Source: Microbulbifer bruguierae (GTDB lineage Bacteria > Pseudomonadota > Gammaproteobacteria > Pseudomonadales > Cellvibrionaceae). Taken from it: a stretch of DNA of 64,000 bases. The notes below the pieces were generated by a model that was not told where the DNA came from, searched no databases, and was given only the letters and a program-made list of their open reading frames with translations. Made by a program: the position numbers and the translations under genes. Location of the stretch: NCBI RefSeq assembly GCF_029869925.1, contig NZ_CP118605.1, positions 2,942,001 to 3,006,000 on the forward strand, read 5' to 3'. Of the stretch, positions 35,778 to 43,951 are shown one piece after another. Position 1 is the stretch's first letter. Every line of letters starts with the position of its first letter.

Positions 35778-35833
35778 CAAAAATTCAGAACCACGAAAAC
35801 TACGAAGTGAAAAATTTAATGCGAAGGCTGGGC

Positions 35834-35929
35834 GGCGGGTAAGGGTTTTCAGGAGCGTCGCAAACAGGATGTTTGCGACGCAGCGCCCAGGGATGTATCC
35901 ACAGCGGTCCTTAAAACCCGCACCCGGCG
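35834..35929 (+). repeat. Palindromic interspersed repeat, copy B
   Basis: About 95 bases starting GGGTAAGGGTTTTCAGGA and ending TTAAAACCCGCACCC. The internal stem is GCGTCGCAAAC (35855-35865) with GTTTGCGACGC (35871-35881). Compared with copy A, the outer stem bases are conserved and the inner ones differ on both arms together, so pairing is kept. The block CAGGGATGTATCCACAG is also shared. It lies between hslR and yrfG. Confidence 0.8.
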
Positions 35930-35970
35930 ATCCGCCGCCACATTGGTCGAACCGGAGCGCACGCTGAATC

Positions 35971-36627
35971 TCAGCGGGCCCCTAAAATCTCGTCAAAGTC
36001 GTGAATCGCCGGAAATTCGGTAATCTCACGTGCAGGATTTTTGCTGTCCGGCTGGCGAATACACAGCAGGTGCGCAATACCGTAGTCCCGTGCCGCTCCG
36101 AGTACATGCAGGTTGTCGTCCACAAACAGCGTGCGTTCGGGATCAAATGGCTGACGTTCCTGCAGGGAATGCCAGAACAGTGAACTTTCCTTGGCATGCC
36201 CCAGATCGTGGGACGAAATAATCGCATCCAGCCACTGGTCGATACCGGTGACTTCCAGCTTGTGATTCAAACCATCGGGGTGGGCATTGGTCACCAGCAG
36301 TGCGCGCTTGTTCATCGCGCGCAGGCTGCGCAGGAAGCGGTCGGTATGCGGGCGCAGCGCAATGCGATCCTCAACTTCCCGGTATATTGCCGGTACATCC
36401 AGCTTCAGCGCATCGGACCAATAGCGCAGGCAGTACCAGTCCAGAGTGCCACGCAACTCATCGGTCATCTGGTTGACCAGTGCCTGCGCCTCAGGCACCG
36501 AGAGCCCATTGGCTACTGCATAGCGCTGGGGCAAATGCTCCAGCCAGAAATGGTTGTCGTAGTGCAGATCCAGCAGGGTGCCGTCCATATCCAGCAGCAC
36601 CGTATCAATCTGGCTCCAGTCGAGCAT
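35971..36627 (-). CDS. yrfG: GMP/IMP nucleotidase YrfG (HAD family)
   Basis: HAD-superfamily phosphatase of 218 residues. Motif I is LLDMDGTLLD with the nucleophile Asp13; motif II is LLVTNAH; motif III Lys lies in HAKESSLFW; motif IV is LFVDDNLHVL. Length, the YCLRYWSDAL cap segment and the neighbouring hslR agree with the E. coli 5'-nucleotidase active on GMP and IMP. A good ribosome site (AGAGGT) precedes the ATG. Confidence 0.92.
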   Translation of the reverse strand: MLDWSQIDTVLLDMDGTLLDLHYDNHFWLEHLPQRYAVANGLSVPEAQALVNQMTDELRGTLDWYCLRYWSDALKLDVPAIYREVEDRIALRPHTDRFLRSLRAMNKRALLVTNAHPDGLNHKLEVTGIDQWLDAIISSHDLGHAKESSLFWHSLQERQPFDPERTLFVDDNLHVLGAARDYGIAHLLCIRQPDSKNPAREITEFPAIHDFDEILGAR

Positions 36628-36690
36628 GTATACCTCTGGCGACCGCAGCGGGCGGTCGGGTTGAATAAAATTTATACGGTTATTATGCCC

Positions 36691-37380
36691 TCAAGACACT
36701 CTCGCGGCCAAATCCGCGCGCACCAGACCGGTAATCAGCAGTGCCTGTGCCGCATAGTAGGTCAACATGATCCAGGTGCCTGCAAGAGGCACCGGATCCA
36801 CGAAGCGGTTGATGGCGATCAGCGCGTCGGAAATCATAAAGGTCAGCGCCCCCGCAAACAGCAGTGAAGAGCCACTGCCGTGGGCCGCCGCAGACAGTGC
36901 CATAAACACAATCGCCACAATATAGAACACCACTGGCAGCGCCAGCTCCCCCGCGCCCGGCAACACCTGTCGGGCTAAAACCAGTGCCGCCAGCACCACC
37001 GCCATGCCGCGCAGGGCAAAGTACCGGCTGCCAAAACGGGGGCTGCGCAGGAAGTTGCAGCCGTAGGCCAGCTGTGCCAGCAGAAAAGCGCCAAGACCGA
37101 AAACGAAATGATTGGGGAAGTCGATCGCCAGCAGTACATCGCCACTGGCGGAAAACACTAGCGCCAGCAGCGCCAGAGTGCGGGTGGTTCCGGACAGCTT
37201 TGTCGCTGCCAGTGCCATCAGGCAGAGGATCGGCACTATCTTCAGCACGGCCATCCACAGTCCGTGGCTGCCGGCGGCATCCAGTGCCATATACAGCGCG
37301 CCGCCAAAGACAAACAGGGCTGTGGGTATCGTATTGCTGCCGGCAACGGGCAGACGGGGCTGTACAGCGGCGTGGGACAT
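36691..37380 (-). CDS. YhhN family membrane protein (lysoplasmalogenase-like)
   Basis: Inner-membrane protein of 229 residues with about eight hydrophobic helices. The conserved family stretches are KIVPILCLMALA, FSASGDVLLAID followed by FVFGLGAFLLAQLAYG, and MISDALIAINRF near the C-terminus; the acidic residues in SGDVLL and ISDAL are the likely active-site residues of lysoplasmalogenases such as TMEM86. It would hydrolyse vinyl-ether lysophospholipids or related lipids (by homology). GGAGA precedes the ATG. It is divergent from cysK. Confidence 0.88.
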   Translation of the reverse strand: MSHAAVQPRLPVAGSNTIPTALFVFGGALYMALDAAGSHGLWMAVLKIVPILCLMALAATKLSGTTRTLALLALVFSASGDVLLAIDFPNHFVFGLGAFLLAQLAYGCNFLRSPRFGSRYFALRGMAVVLAALVLARQVLPGAGELALPVVFYIVAIVFMALSAAAHGSGSSLLFAGALTFMISDALIAINRFVDPVPLAGTWIMLTYYAAQALLITGLVRADLAARVS

Positions 37381-37532
37381 CGGCGTTCTCCGTTTTTATC
37401 TTTGTGTATAAGGGGAGTATTCTTGCGGGAGTATTTGCGAAAGTGCCCGGTGGTTCAATGTGCCAGCGGGCAAAACTACCCTCCACCACATCCGTAAATT
37501 CCGATCACAACACCGCATTCAGGGAGCGATAG

Positions 37533-38450
37533 ATGAAGGCTGACAACATTCTCGAAACCATCGGCGATACCCCCCATATTCGGATCAACAAGCTGTTCCG
37601 CAACGACATTGAAGTGTGGATGAAGGTCGAGCGCTTTAACCCCGGCGCCAGTATCAAAGACCGGATTGCGCTGGGTATGATTGAAGATGCGGAGGCGAGC
37701 GGCGCCCTGAAACCCGGGGGTGTGATCGTGGAGCCCACCTCCGGCAACACCGGTATTGGCCTCGCCATGGTGGCGGCGGTGAAGGGATACAAGCTGATTT
37801 TGACCATGCCTGAATCCATGTCCGTGGAGCGGCGCAAGATCATGAAAGCCTTCGGGGCCGAACTGGTGCTGACACCGAAAGAAAACGGCATGCCCGGCGC
37901 CATCGCCAAAGCCGAGGAAATCCTCGCTGAGCACGACAACAGCTGGATGCCACAGCAGTTTACCAACCCCGCCAACGTCACCGCGCACCGCAACACCACC
38001 GCGCAGGAAATCCTTGCGGACTTCCCCGACGGGCTGGACTACCTGATTACCGGGGTCGGTACCGGCGGCCATATCACCGGTTGTGGCGAGGTGCTGAAAG
38101 AGCACATGAAAACGCTGCAGGTGTATGCGGTGGAACCGGAAAAATCCCAGGTAATCGCCGGTAAGGAAAAGGGCATGCACCGTTTGCAGGGGATTGGGGC
38201 TGGCTTCGTGCCAGAGATTCTCAACCGCGGCATGCTGGACGGCACCATCGCCGTAAGCGAGGAAGACAGCTTCGAGATGGCCCGCCAGTGCGCGTTGCAG
38301 GAAGGCATATTCGTGGGTATTTCCTCTGGAGCCTCGCTCGCGGCACTGAAGCAGTTCGAGCAGGAGCTGGCGCCGGGCAGCCGGGTACTGGTGTTCAGCT
38401 ACGATACCGGTGAGCGCTATCTCTCCATTGAAGATCTGTTCCCCGCCTAG
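37533..38450 (+). CDS. cysK: Cysteine synthase (O-acetylserine sulfhydrylase)
   Basis: PLP enzyme that makes cysteine from O-acetylserine and sulfide. The protein is 305 residues. The PLP Lys is Lys42 in [11 protein letters not shown]; the substrate loop is [11 protein letters not shown] and the phosphate-binding loop is [14 protein letters not shown]. The C-terminus has the Ser-containing SSGASLAAL and ends [10 protein letters not shown]. The sequence is closer to the CysK type than CysM by its [13 protein letters not shown] segment, though a CysM assignment is not fully excluded. AGGGAG precedes the ATG. The cysQ gene follows. Confidence 0.93.
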   Translation: MKADNILETIGDTPHIRINKLFRNDIEVWMKVERFNPGASIKDRIALGMIEDAEASGALKPGGVIVEPTSGNTGIGLAMVAAVKGYKLILTMPESMSVERRKIMKAFGAELVLTPKENGMPGAIAKAEEILAEHDNSWMPQQFTNPANVTAHRNTTAQEILADFPDGLDYLITGVGTGGHITGCGEVLKEHMKTLQVYAVEPEKSQVIAGKEKGMHRLQGIGAGFVPEILNRGMLDGTIAVSEEDSFEMARQCALQEGIFVGISSGASLAALKQFEQELAPGSRVLVFSYDTGERYLSIEDLFPA

Positions 38451-38460
38451 GGAACCACCG

Positions 38461-38510
38461 GGAAAACTACTGCGCGAGCGCGAGCGCGAGCGCGTGCGCA
38501 GTAGTTTTTC
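38461..38510 (+). terminator. Terminator-like hairpin with a GAGCGC-repeat loop after cysK
   Basis: AAAACTACTGCGC (38463-38475) pairs with GCGCAGTAGTTTT (38496-38508), a perfect 13-bp stem followed by T and preceded by A. The 20-base loop consists of three GAGCGC units. It lies 13 bases after the cysK stop. Confidence 0.8.
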
Positions 38511-38611
38511 CGCGATTCCCGGTACTCCGTATTCTCGCCTTGCCCCCATCCCGCCATATCCTGCGTATAATCATCCGCTTTATTATTTGAACAATTCAAA
38601 CCGGGGGAATC

Positions 38612-39448
38612 ATGGATCAGGTAGTTAACAGAGAACTGCTGGATAAGGTGATCGCCATATCGGCCAAGGCCGGTGAAGCGATTCTGGACGTGTACAACGC
38701 CAGTGGTGAGCTGGAGGTGGATACCAAAGCCGACGATTCTCCGGTCACCGCCGCGGATCTCGCGGCACACAAGATCCTCGCCCCAGCCCTGGAGCAGCTG
38801 CTCGAGGGTGTGCCGGTACTGTCCGAAGAGGGCAAGATGCCGGGCTACGATATTCGCAGCCAGTGGCAGCGCTACTGGATCATCGATCCCCTGGACGGCA
38901 CCAAGGAATTTATCCGTCGTAACGGTGAGTTCACCGTCAATGTCGCCCTGATCGAAAACGGCGAACCGGTGCTGGGGGTGGTGCATGTGCCGGTGCTGAA
39001 TATTACCTATGCCGGTGCCAAGTCCCTGGGTGCCATCAAGCAGGATGCCAGTGGCGAAAAGACCATCGCGGTGCGCGCTATGCAGCCGCGCCTCGACAGC
39101 GGTGACGCCATCGAAGTGGTTGCCAGTCGCAGCCACGGCGCGGGCGCGGTCGATGCACTGCTCGAGCGTATCGAGGGCAGCCTGGGCGAGACCGGCCTCA
39201 AGAATATGGGCAGCTCTCTGAAGCTGTGCCTGGTCGCGGAAGGTGCAGCGGACCTCTACCCGCGCCTGGCGCTGACTTGTGAGTGGGATACGGCCGCCGC
39301 CCAGGCGGTGGTGGAAGCCGCCGGCGGTATCGTGGTGGATGAAGCCTTCAACCTGTTGCGCTACAACCAGAAAGACGAGCTGTTGAACCCCTTCTTTTAT
39401 GTGATCGGCGACCAGTCATTTGACTGGAAATCGCTGCTGCTTGGCTGA
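38612..39448 (+). CDS. cysQ: 3'(2'),5'-bisphosphate nucleotidase CysQ
   Basis: Mg-dependent phosphatase that converts PAP (from sulfate reduction) to AMP. The protein is 278 residues, of the inositol-monophosphatase superfamily. Motifs are DDSPVTAADLAAH, EEGKMPGYDIR, the metal site DPLDGTKEFI and WDTAAAQAVVEAAGG. CCGGGGGAA precedes the ATG. Its place after cysK fits sulfur assimilation, though the cysK hairpin suggests that the two are not strictly one transcript. Confidence 0.95.
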   Translation: MDQVVNRELLDKVIAISAKAGEAILDVYNASGELEVDTKADDSPVTAADLAAHKILAPALEQLLEGVPVLSEEGKMPGYDIRSQWQRYWIIDPLDGTKEFIRRNGEFTVNVALIENGEPVLGVVHVPVLNITYAGAKSLGAIKQDASGEKTIAVRAMQPRLDSGDAIEVVASRSHGAGAVDALLERIEGSLGETGLKNMGSSLKLCLVAEGAADLYPRLALTCEWDTAAAQAVVEAAGGIVVDEAFNLLRYNQKDELLNPFFYVIGDQSFDWKSLLLG

Positions 39449-39560
39449 TTCGGCAGCGGCCGGAAAACTGGTCTAGTCTTTACCCTGTAGCCTGGGCGTC
39501 CCGTTGTTTTTGGCGACGCCCAGCTGCTGTTGCAACCAGGGCAAATCGGGAGGTAGAGCC

Positions 39561-39791
39561 ATGGCCAGTGGTCGCAGTATCGGCACCCCAGGGAGTGTCG
39601 GTGCCCACGTCAGTATCAGTGAAGCAGAAACCCGCCAGCTGCGCCTGCGACTGGAAACCGAGATCACCTGGCTGTCGCGGCAGATGGAAGAATTGCGGGC
39701 CGTCGAGCAATCCCCCGACCTTTCGTTGATTCAGACCTACCGGGAAATGATCTTTTCCCGCCGCGCCCTGCTCGGGCGTATACCGCGCTGA
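39561..39791 (+). CDS. Small hypothetical protein (76 aa)
   Basis: Predicted cytosolic protein of 76 residues. The ATG at 39561 follows an excellent ribosome site (GGGAGGT, 8 bases before), which argues for a real gene. The N-terminus is Gly/Ser-rich (ASGRSIGTPGSVGAHVS), followed by an amphipathic helical stretch (TRQLRLRLETEITWLSRQME) that could form a coiled coil, then IQTYREMIFSRRALLGRIPR, basic at the end. No signal peptide or membrane segment. I recognise no family. Confidence 0.7.
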   Translation: MASGRSIGTPGSVGAHVSISEAETRQLRLRLETEITWLSRQMEELRAVEQSPDLSLIQTYREMIFSRRALLGRIPR

Positions 39792-40114
39792 TATCACCCC
39801 TGTAAAAACTGGCGCGGCAAAAACAACCGCGGTCGTGCGTTTTTGCAAAACCCGTCTTTGGTGCTTGATATTCCAAGTACGTTTTTCCCCGCCTTTTTGT
39901 ACAAACACAAGTTCCAGAAAATCAACTGCTGTTGATGCCTTTGCCGGCAGAAAATCTAAAGTGTCGACACAGGATTTTTGGGAAAGTATTTCTATTTTTT
40001 CCGGGTACCTGTGCGGCCGTCGCGAAAATATTTTCTTTGTCGAGAATTTTGTTCAAGTTCGAACAATTGGGTCTACGCTTGGTGGGATAAAAGTTAACTT
40101 AAAAGAGAAAACTC
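39792..40114. promoter_or_regulatory. Intergenic region upstream of the HicB-like gene
   Basis: This 323-base gap has no credible gene. GCAAAAAC (39817-39824) with GTTTTTGC (39839-39846) forms a terminator-like hairpin after the 76-aa gene. An inverted repeat TTGTTC-N6-GAACAA lies near 40047-40064, about 50 bases before the HicB-like start, and could be an autoregulatory operator. Confidence 0.5.
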
Positions 40115-40390
40115 ATGCGTTATCCGGTTGTGGTTCACAATATAGAATTTGCCGGTTACGGTGCCATTGCGCCCGACCTTCCTCATTGCCACTGCCACGG
40201 GGCCACACTGGAAGGTGCGCTGCAAAAAATGGCGGAAACCATTGTCGAGCGACTGGAGGAATTAAGAGCCGCAGGCGACCCGCCCCCGCAACCTGGTGAT
40301 CTGAATCTGCTGCGTAAAAACCCCGCGTTTATCGATGGTGTCTGGGCCATTATCGACATCGAATGCAACAAGGTCAGCCCGCGCTCGTGA
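40115..40390 (+). CDS. Orphan HicB-like protein
   Basis: Small protein of 91 residues with the HicB antitoxin-like RNase-H-related fold: RYPVVVHNIEFAGYGAIAPDLPHCHCHGATLEGALQKM is the typical start, where the family usually reads D-x-P-G-C. Here the Gly is replaced (LPHCHCHG), with three His and two Cys clustered in ten residues. The middle region has RLEELRAAGDPPPQPGDL. There is no DNA-binding helix-turn-helix and no HicA toxin beside it. It may have become a metal- or RNA-binding regulator. Confidence 0.7.
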   Translation: MRYPVVVHNIEFAGYGAIAPDLPHCHCHGATLEGALQKMAETIVERLEELRAAGDPPPQPGDLNLLRKNPAFIDGVWAIIDIECNKVSPRS

Positions 40391-40459
40391 AAGTCGTGCG
40401 GTTTAATCCGTGTAAAAGGACCCGGTTGCCTAACGATTTCTGAACCAAGGACGGTAACA

Positions 40460-41044
40460 ATGAAAAGTCTGATTTTTCTTCTGGCTCTACTTGCCTCCAG
40501 CACGGCGTGTGCCCAGTGGAATAACCCGATTGACGGCTACTGCAGCGGTGAGTATCACGTCGTGGGTACCCTTGGTCTCGGTGTGGGAGAGCTGCAGATA
40601 AACGACGAACGGGATTTTGCCGGTTATGCCAGTATCGGGATTACCCCGGATGCCGGGGTCTGGCAGGTGGAATTACGTTATACCAATTTTGACGACGGCA
40701 GTGTGTCAGTAGATCAGTGGGGCCTGATCGCCAAGGTCGATTTCACCGTAACCTGCGACGTGCAGTGCCTGTACTGGATGGTGGGTTGGAACTACGGCGA
40801 ATTCGATCTGGATACCATCGAAAAATACGATGTGCTGTACACCATCAACGACGATGACAACGACAACTACTGGAATGCCGGTGTCGGTTATCGCTATAAC
40901 TGGACCGAGGATTTCAATACCTCCATCGAATATAACTACAACGATATAGACACCAATCTGTATGTATACGATGGCGTTTCCGATGTGCGTCTTGATCTTG
41001 GCCACTTGCGGACATTGACGCTGAATTTAAGTTACCGGTTTTAA
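40460..41044 (+). CDS. Small outer-membrane beta-barrel protein
   Basis: Exported protein of 194 residues. A signal peptide (about 1-18, ending TACA-QW) is followed by alternating strands such as GVWQVELRYTNF, QWGLIAKVDFTV, YWNAGVGYRYNW and NTSIEYNYNDI. It ends LTLNLSYRF, with the terminal Phe that directs barrel insertion. Two Cys in TCDVQCLYW may pair. An Asp/Asn-rich loop (NDDDNDNYW) is exposed between strands. The size fits an eight-stranded OmpW/OmpX-like barrel. No partner or substrate can be named. Confidence 0.72.
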   Translation: MKSLIFLLALLASSTACAQWNNPIDGYCSGEYHVVGTLGLGVGELQINDERDFAGYASIGITPDAGVWQVELRYTNFDDGSVSVDQWGLIAKVDFTVTCDVQCLYWMVGWNYGEFDLDTIEKYDVLYTINDDDNDNYWNAGVGYRYNWTEDFNTSIEYNYNDIDTNLYVYDGVSDVRLDLGHLRTLTLNLSYRF

Positions 41045-41048
41045 ATGC

Positions 41049-41081
41049 AAAAAAGCCGGTGGATCTTAGATCTGCACCGGC
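41049..41081 (-). terminator. Terminator of the copper-receptor operon
   Basis: GCCGGTG (41055-41061) pairs with CACCGGC (41075-41081), with GATC/GATC pairing inside the loop. On the minus strand six T follow. It lies 29 bases after the receptor stop. Confidence 0.8.
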
Positions 41082-41109
41082 CAGAATTGGTGGCTGTTAA
41101 CTCAGACCG

Positions 41110-43254
41110 CTAAAAGCGCAACACCGCTTTTATCCACAGTGTGCGCCCGGGCTCGTTGACACGGGTCAGCTGGTCAAAACCGGGAATGGCCACACCGGCG
41201 CGGCTGATATGTTCGGCATAGGTTGCATCTAGCAGGTTGTCGATACCCGCGGTCAATAGCAGTTCCTGTGTGGCGCGCCAGCCCCCGTTGAGTGACAGGA
41301 TATTGGCCGCATCTGTGGGGCCAAAGTCTTGGCCGGCAATGTTGCCCTTCCCGATATCCACCCGGTCCTGCGCGGCGAGCGAACGCCAAAGTACTCCGGC
41401 GGACCAGTCCGACTTTTCGTAATTCACACTTAGGCGGGTTTCCAGTGGAGGTAACTGAGCCAGGGTGGTGCCGTCGGATTCGTTGGCCCCGCGCACTGAT
41501 GACAGGGTCAGCTCCGAGCGCCAGTTATCACTCAGACGATAGCCCAGGTCGAGTTCTGCTCCCCAGGTACGCGCGTCGATATTGCGCACAATTGTCGTGC
41601 TGCGAGTGTCGTCCATACTTCCCATGCCACCCATGCCACCCATGCCACCACTTAAACTCATTTTGCTGTAGCCGGACTGGATCATCAGGTAGTCGTCGAT
41701 GGTGTTGGCAAATACCGATACGCTGGCCGTGAAGCGCTTGTTGCGGTAGATGTAACCGATATCCAGTTGGGTGGTTTTCTCGTCTTCGATATCCAACGCG
41801 CTCAAGGAGTCGGCAGTCTCCTTGGCGATGATTTCCCAGTAGTCCGGGAAGCGCTCGGTGTAGCCTACGCCGGCATAAAAAGTTGCCGCAGAGGATGCGC
41901 TATTTTCCCGGTTTTTTTCAAAGCGCGTAAAACCGCTGTGTAACAGTGCTTCCCGCTCCTGGCCGGCGGTAGGGTTGGCAGCAGTGGACATCATCGACAG
42001 TTGTACCTGTTCACGCAGGTCGCGGACATTCCAGTCGTCTACGCGCGCGCCCGCCACCCACCGGCTGCCTGGTGTTACTTCCCAATTCAATTCGGTAAAC
42101 ACGCCGGTCTGGGTAAACTCCGCATCCGCGACACGGTCGAGATGGCGATAGTCCATCGCGCTCTGATTCATGCTGTTGCGGTTACTGTGGCGGTTTTGCT
42201 GGGCGTCGAGTCCGATGGTCAGATCCACATCCTGCTGTGGTATTAGTACCACTGACAGTTTGCCGCCGGTGGTCTTGCGGTCCGGGTTCATCGCCATTTG
42301 CATGGCCATCATGTCACTGGACTCACGCAGGGTGTAGTTGTCCATTACGTGATCCACGTAGTTGTAGTATCCCTGTACCTCCACGGACTGAATCAGGTCC
42401 GAGATGTCACTGTGGACAAACTTTGCATTGACGTTTTCCCGCGCAAATCTGGAGCCATCCACACCGCGGTCGGCATAAGCCGCTGCACCGTCGCTGCGCG
42501 CGCTGTTGAGTTCCAGGCGGGTGTTGTCATCCGGGGTCCAGGCGAAGCCGAGCTGGCTATTCCAGCGCTCGTAACGGGAGTGGACGGTAACACCGTCCCC
42601 GTCTTGATAGTTGTCCGCAGAGGCGGAAGTCACGGTGCCGCGCAGGGTGAATAGCGGGGATTTGTAAGCTGCGTCGATAAGTCCGTCCTGGCGGTCGGCG
42701 GTGGCGGCCAGGAGGCTCGCATGCAGATCCCATTCCGACTTGTCAGGACGCTCATAATTGCGCTCAAACAGTATCACACCGGCGGAATTGCCCGGGCCGA
42801 ATTTCACAGTCTGTGGGCCCTTGATCACTTTTATCTGATCCAGGGTTTCGGGAAAGATATACGCAGTGGGTGGGTCCATACGACTAGAGCAGCCACCGAG
42901 AATGGATTCGCCATCCAGCACCATCGACAGCCGCGAACCGGCCATACCGCGCAATACGGCGTCGCCATCGGTGCCGCCTTTGCGGATCACCGAGAAACCG
43001 GGGATGGTTTTCAGATAGTCTGCGCCGTCATTGGCAGGCAGTGGCTGACGGGGTTTCTTGGGATCGGTGACCAGGTTCAGGGGCTGTTCGGTTTTCACCG
43101 CGGTGACGATCATCTCTTCCAGCTCCGAGGTCTCCGCCAGGGTGCCGGTGGCACCGGCGCAACTGGTGGCGATTGCGAGCGCGAGCGGAGAATGCAGATA
43201 CCGATGCGCGCCGGAGCCCGGCCATATACGAAATGGTTTATGGGATTTATTCAT
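41110..43254 (-). CDS. TonB-dependent copper receptor (OprC/NosA-like)
   Basis: Outer-membrane receptor of 714 residues. The ATG at 43254 has AGAGAAAG upstream and opens a signal-like N-terminus (about 1-40). The plug has PGFSVIRKGGTDGDAVLRGM, LDGESILGGCSSRMDPP and IKVIKGPQTVKFGPGNSAG, the pattern of NosA/OprC copper receptors. The barrel ends ...LWIKAVLRF with a terminal Phe. Two Met-rich stretches (MMAMQMAMNPD; GGMGGMGGMGSMDD) are probable Cu(I) ligands. A His-rich DUF2946 protein gene is just upstream (131-base gap). Copper uptake is inferred by family. Confidence 0.9.
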   Translation of the reverse strand: MNKSHKPFRIWPGSGAHRYLHSPLALAIATSCAGATGTLAETSELEEMIVTAVKTEQPLNLVTDPKKPRQPLPANDGADYLKTIPGFSVIRKGGTDGDAVLRGMAGSRLSMVLDGESILGGCSSRMDPPTAYIFPETLDQIKVIKGPQTVKFGPGNSAGVILFERNYERPDKSEWDLHASLLAATADRQDGLIDAAYKSPLFTLRGTVTSASADNYQDGDGVTVHSRYERWNSQLGFAWTPDDNTRLELNSARSDGAAAYADRGVDGSRFARENVNAKFVHSDISDLIQSVEVQGYYNYVDHVMDNYTLRESSDMMAMQMAMNPDRKTTGGKLSVVLIPQQDVDLTIGLDAQQNRHSNRNSMNQSAMDYRHLDRVADAEFTQTGVFTELNWEVTPGSRWVAGARVDDWNVRDLREQVQLSMMSTAANPTAGQEREALLHSGFTRFEKNRENSASSAATFYAGVGYTERFPDYWEIIAKETADSLSALDIEDEKTTQLDIGYIYRNKRFTASVSVFANTIDDYLMIQSGYSKMSLSGGMGGMGGMGSMDDTRSTTIVRNIDARTWGAELDLGYRLSDNWRSELTLSSVRGANESDGTTLAQLPPLETRLSVNYEKSDWSAGVLWRSLAAQDRVDIGKGNIAGQDFGPTDAANILSLNGGWRATQELLLTAGIDNLLDATYAEHISRAGVAIPGFDQLTRVNEPGRTLWIKAVLRF

Positions 43255-43385
43255 CGTTCTTTCTCTATATACAGGCAGCCAGCCGGTGGCTGTTCGCCAC
43301 CGGCGCCAATGTCCACAGGCACACGAGCCGTCGAGGTGACTGCGGTTACAGCACCTTGCCGGCAACGGGCCCGGAGGGCTTGTTG

Positions 43386-43916
43386 TTAAGCGAGAGAAAG
43401 GGCGATGGGAGGGGCGCGACCGGGTGGCAGCAGGTAATACTGCGGGGTGATAACCGATGTCTGCAGTCTGAATACAGATACAGAAGAGCCGGGCAGGGGG
43501 ATCCAGAGCAGTTTTTCCGCGCCAGCGACAAAGGCGACGGAAGCGGCGAAGTTACAGTGATTGTCGGAAAACGCCTGCGCGGTGGCACTGTCGTGCTGAT
43601 GGCCGTGGTTCGTTGCGGCGGGGTCTGCGGGGGCCGCAGTTTGATGGTGGCCGTGACCATGACCGTGATCAGGAGTGAATATATGTTGAAGCTGGCCGCT
43701 GTCGGCGTGCTTTTCCGCGGAGATCAGGTTCAGCAGCAGCGCACTGCGGCTGTCGCCGTGGCAGAACTCGTAGGGGGAGCCTGCGGCGATGGACGCGGGC
43801 ATAAAGCCCGCTGGTACCAGGCCGCGTACTGCAAGAAAGATACCCAGTAGCGCTACCGCCAGCCATGGAGGCAGACAGCGGCGAAGGTCTGTCGCTTGAA
43901 CTGGGGGGCTATTCAC
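43386..43916 (-). CDS. DUF2946 His-rich membrane protein
   Basis: Protein of 176 residues from a GTG start at 43916, with no clear ribosome site. One N-terminal hydrophobic segment (WLAVALLGIFLAVRGLVPAGFM) precedes a FCHGDSRSA segment typical of DUF2946, a His-rich stretch (DHGHGHGHH and TNHGHQHDS) and a second NHCNFA motif. The His clusters and neighbouring copper receptor point to copper binding in the periplasm. Only 35 bases separate it from the DUF58 gene, so it may be read through from the MoxR operon. Confidence 0.8.
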   Translation of the reverse strand: MNSPPVQATDLRRCLPPWLAVALLGIFLAVRGLVPAGFMPASIAAGSPYEFCHGDSRSALLLNLISAEKHADSGQLQHIFTPDHGHGHGHHQTAAPADPAATNHGHQHDSATAQAFSDNHCNFAASVAFVAGAEKLLWIPLPGSSVSVFRLQTSVITPQYYLLPPGRAPPIALSLA

Positions 43917-43951
43917 GGAGGTTCTGAATCTGCGAAGCGGTTGTCGTAGCT

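Noticed and set aside
38474..38496. GAGCGC tandem as a CRISPR-like or satellite array
   Set aside because: Only three 6-bp units inside a hairpin loop; no spacers.
39835..40299. Possible HicA or other toxin gene upstream of the HicB-like gene
   Set aside because: The frame has no HicA features (no conserved catalytic His motif), is low-GC in part, and lacks a ribosome site, so the HicB-like gene is treated as an orphan.
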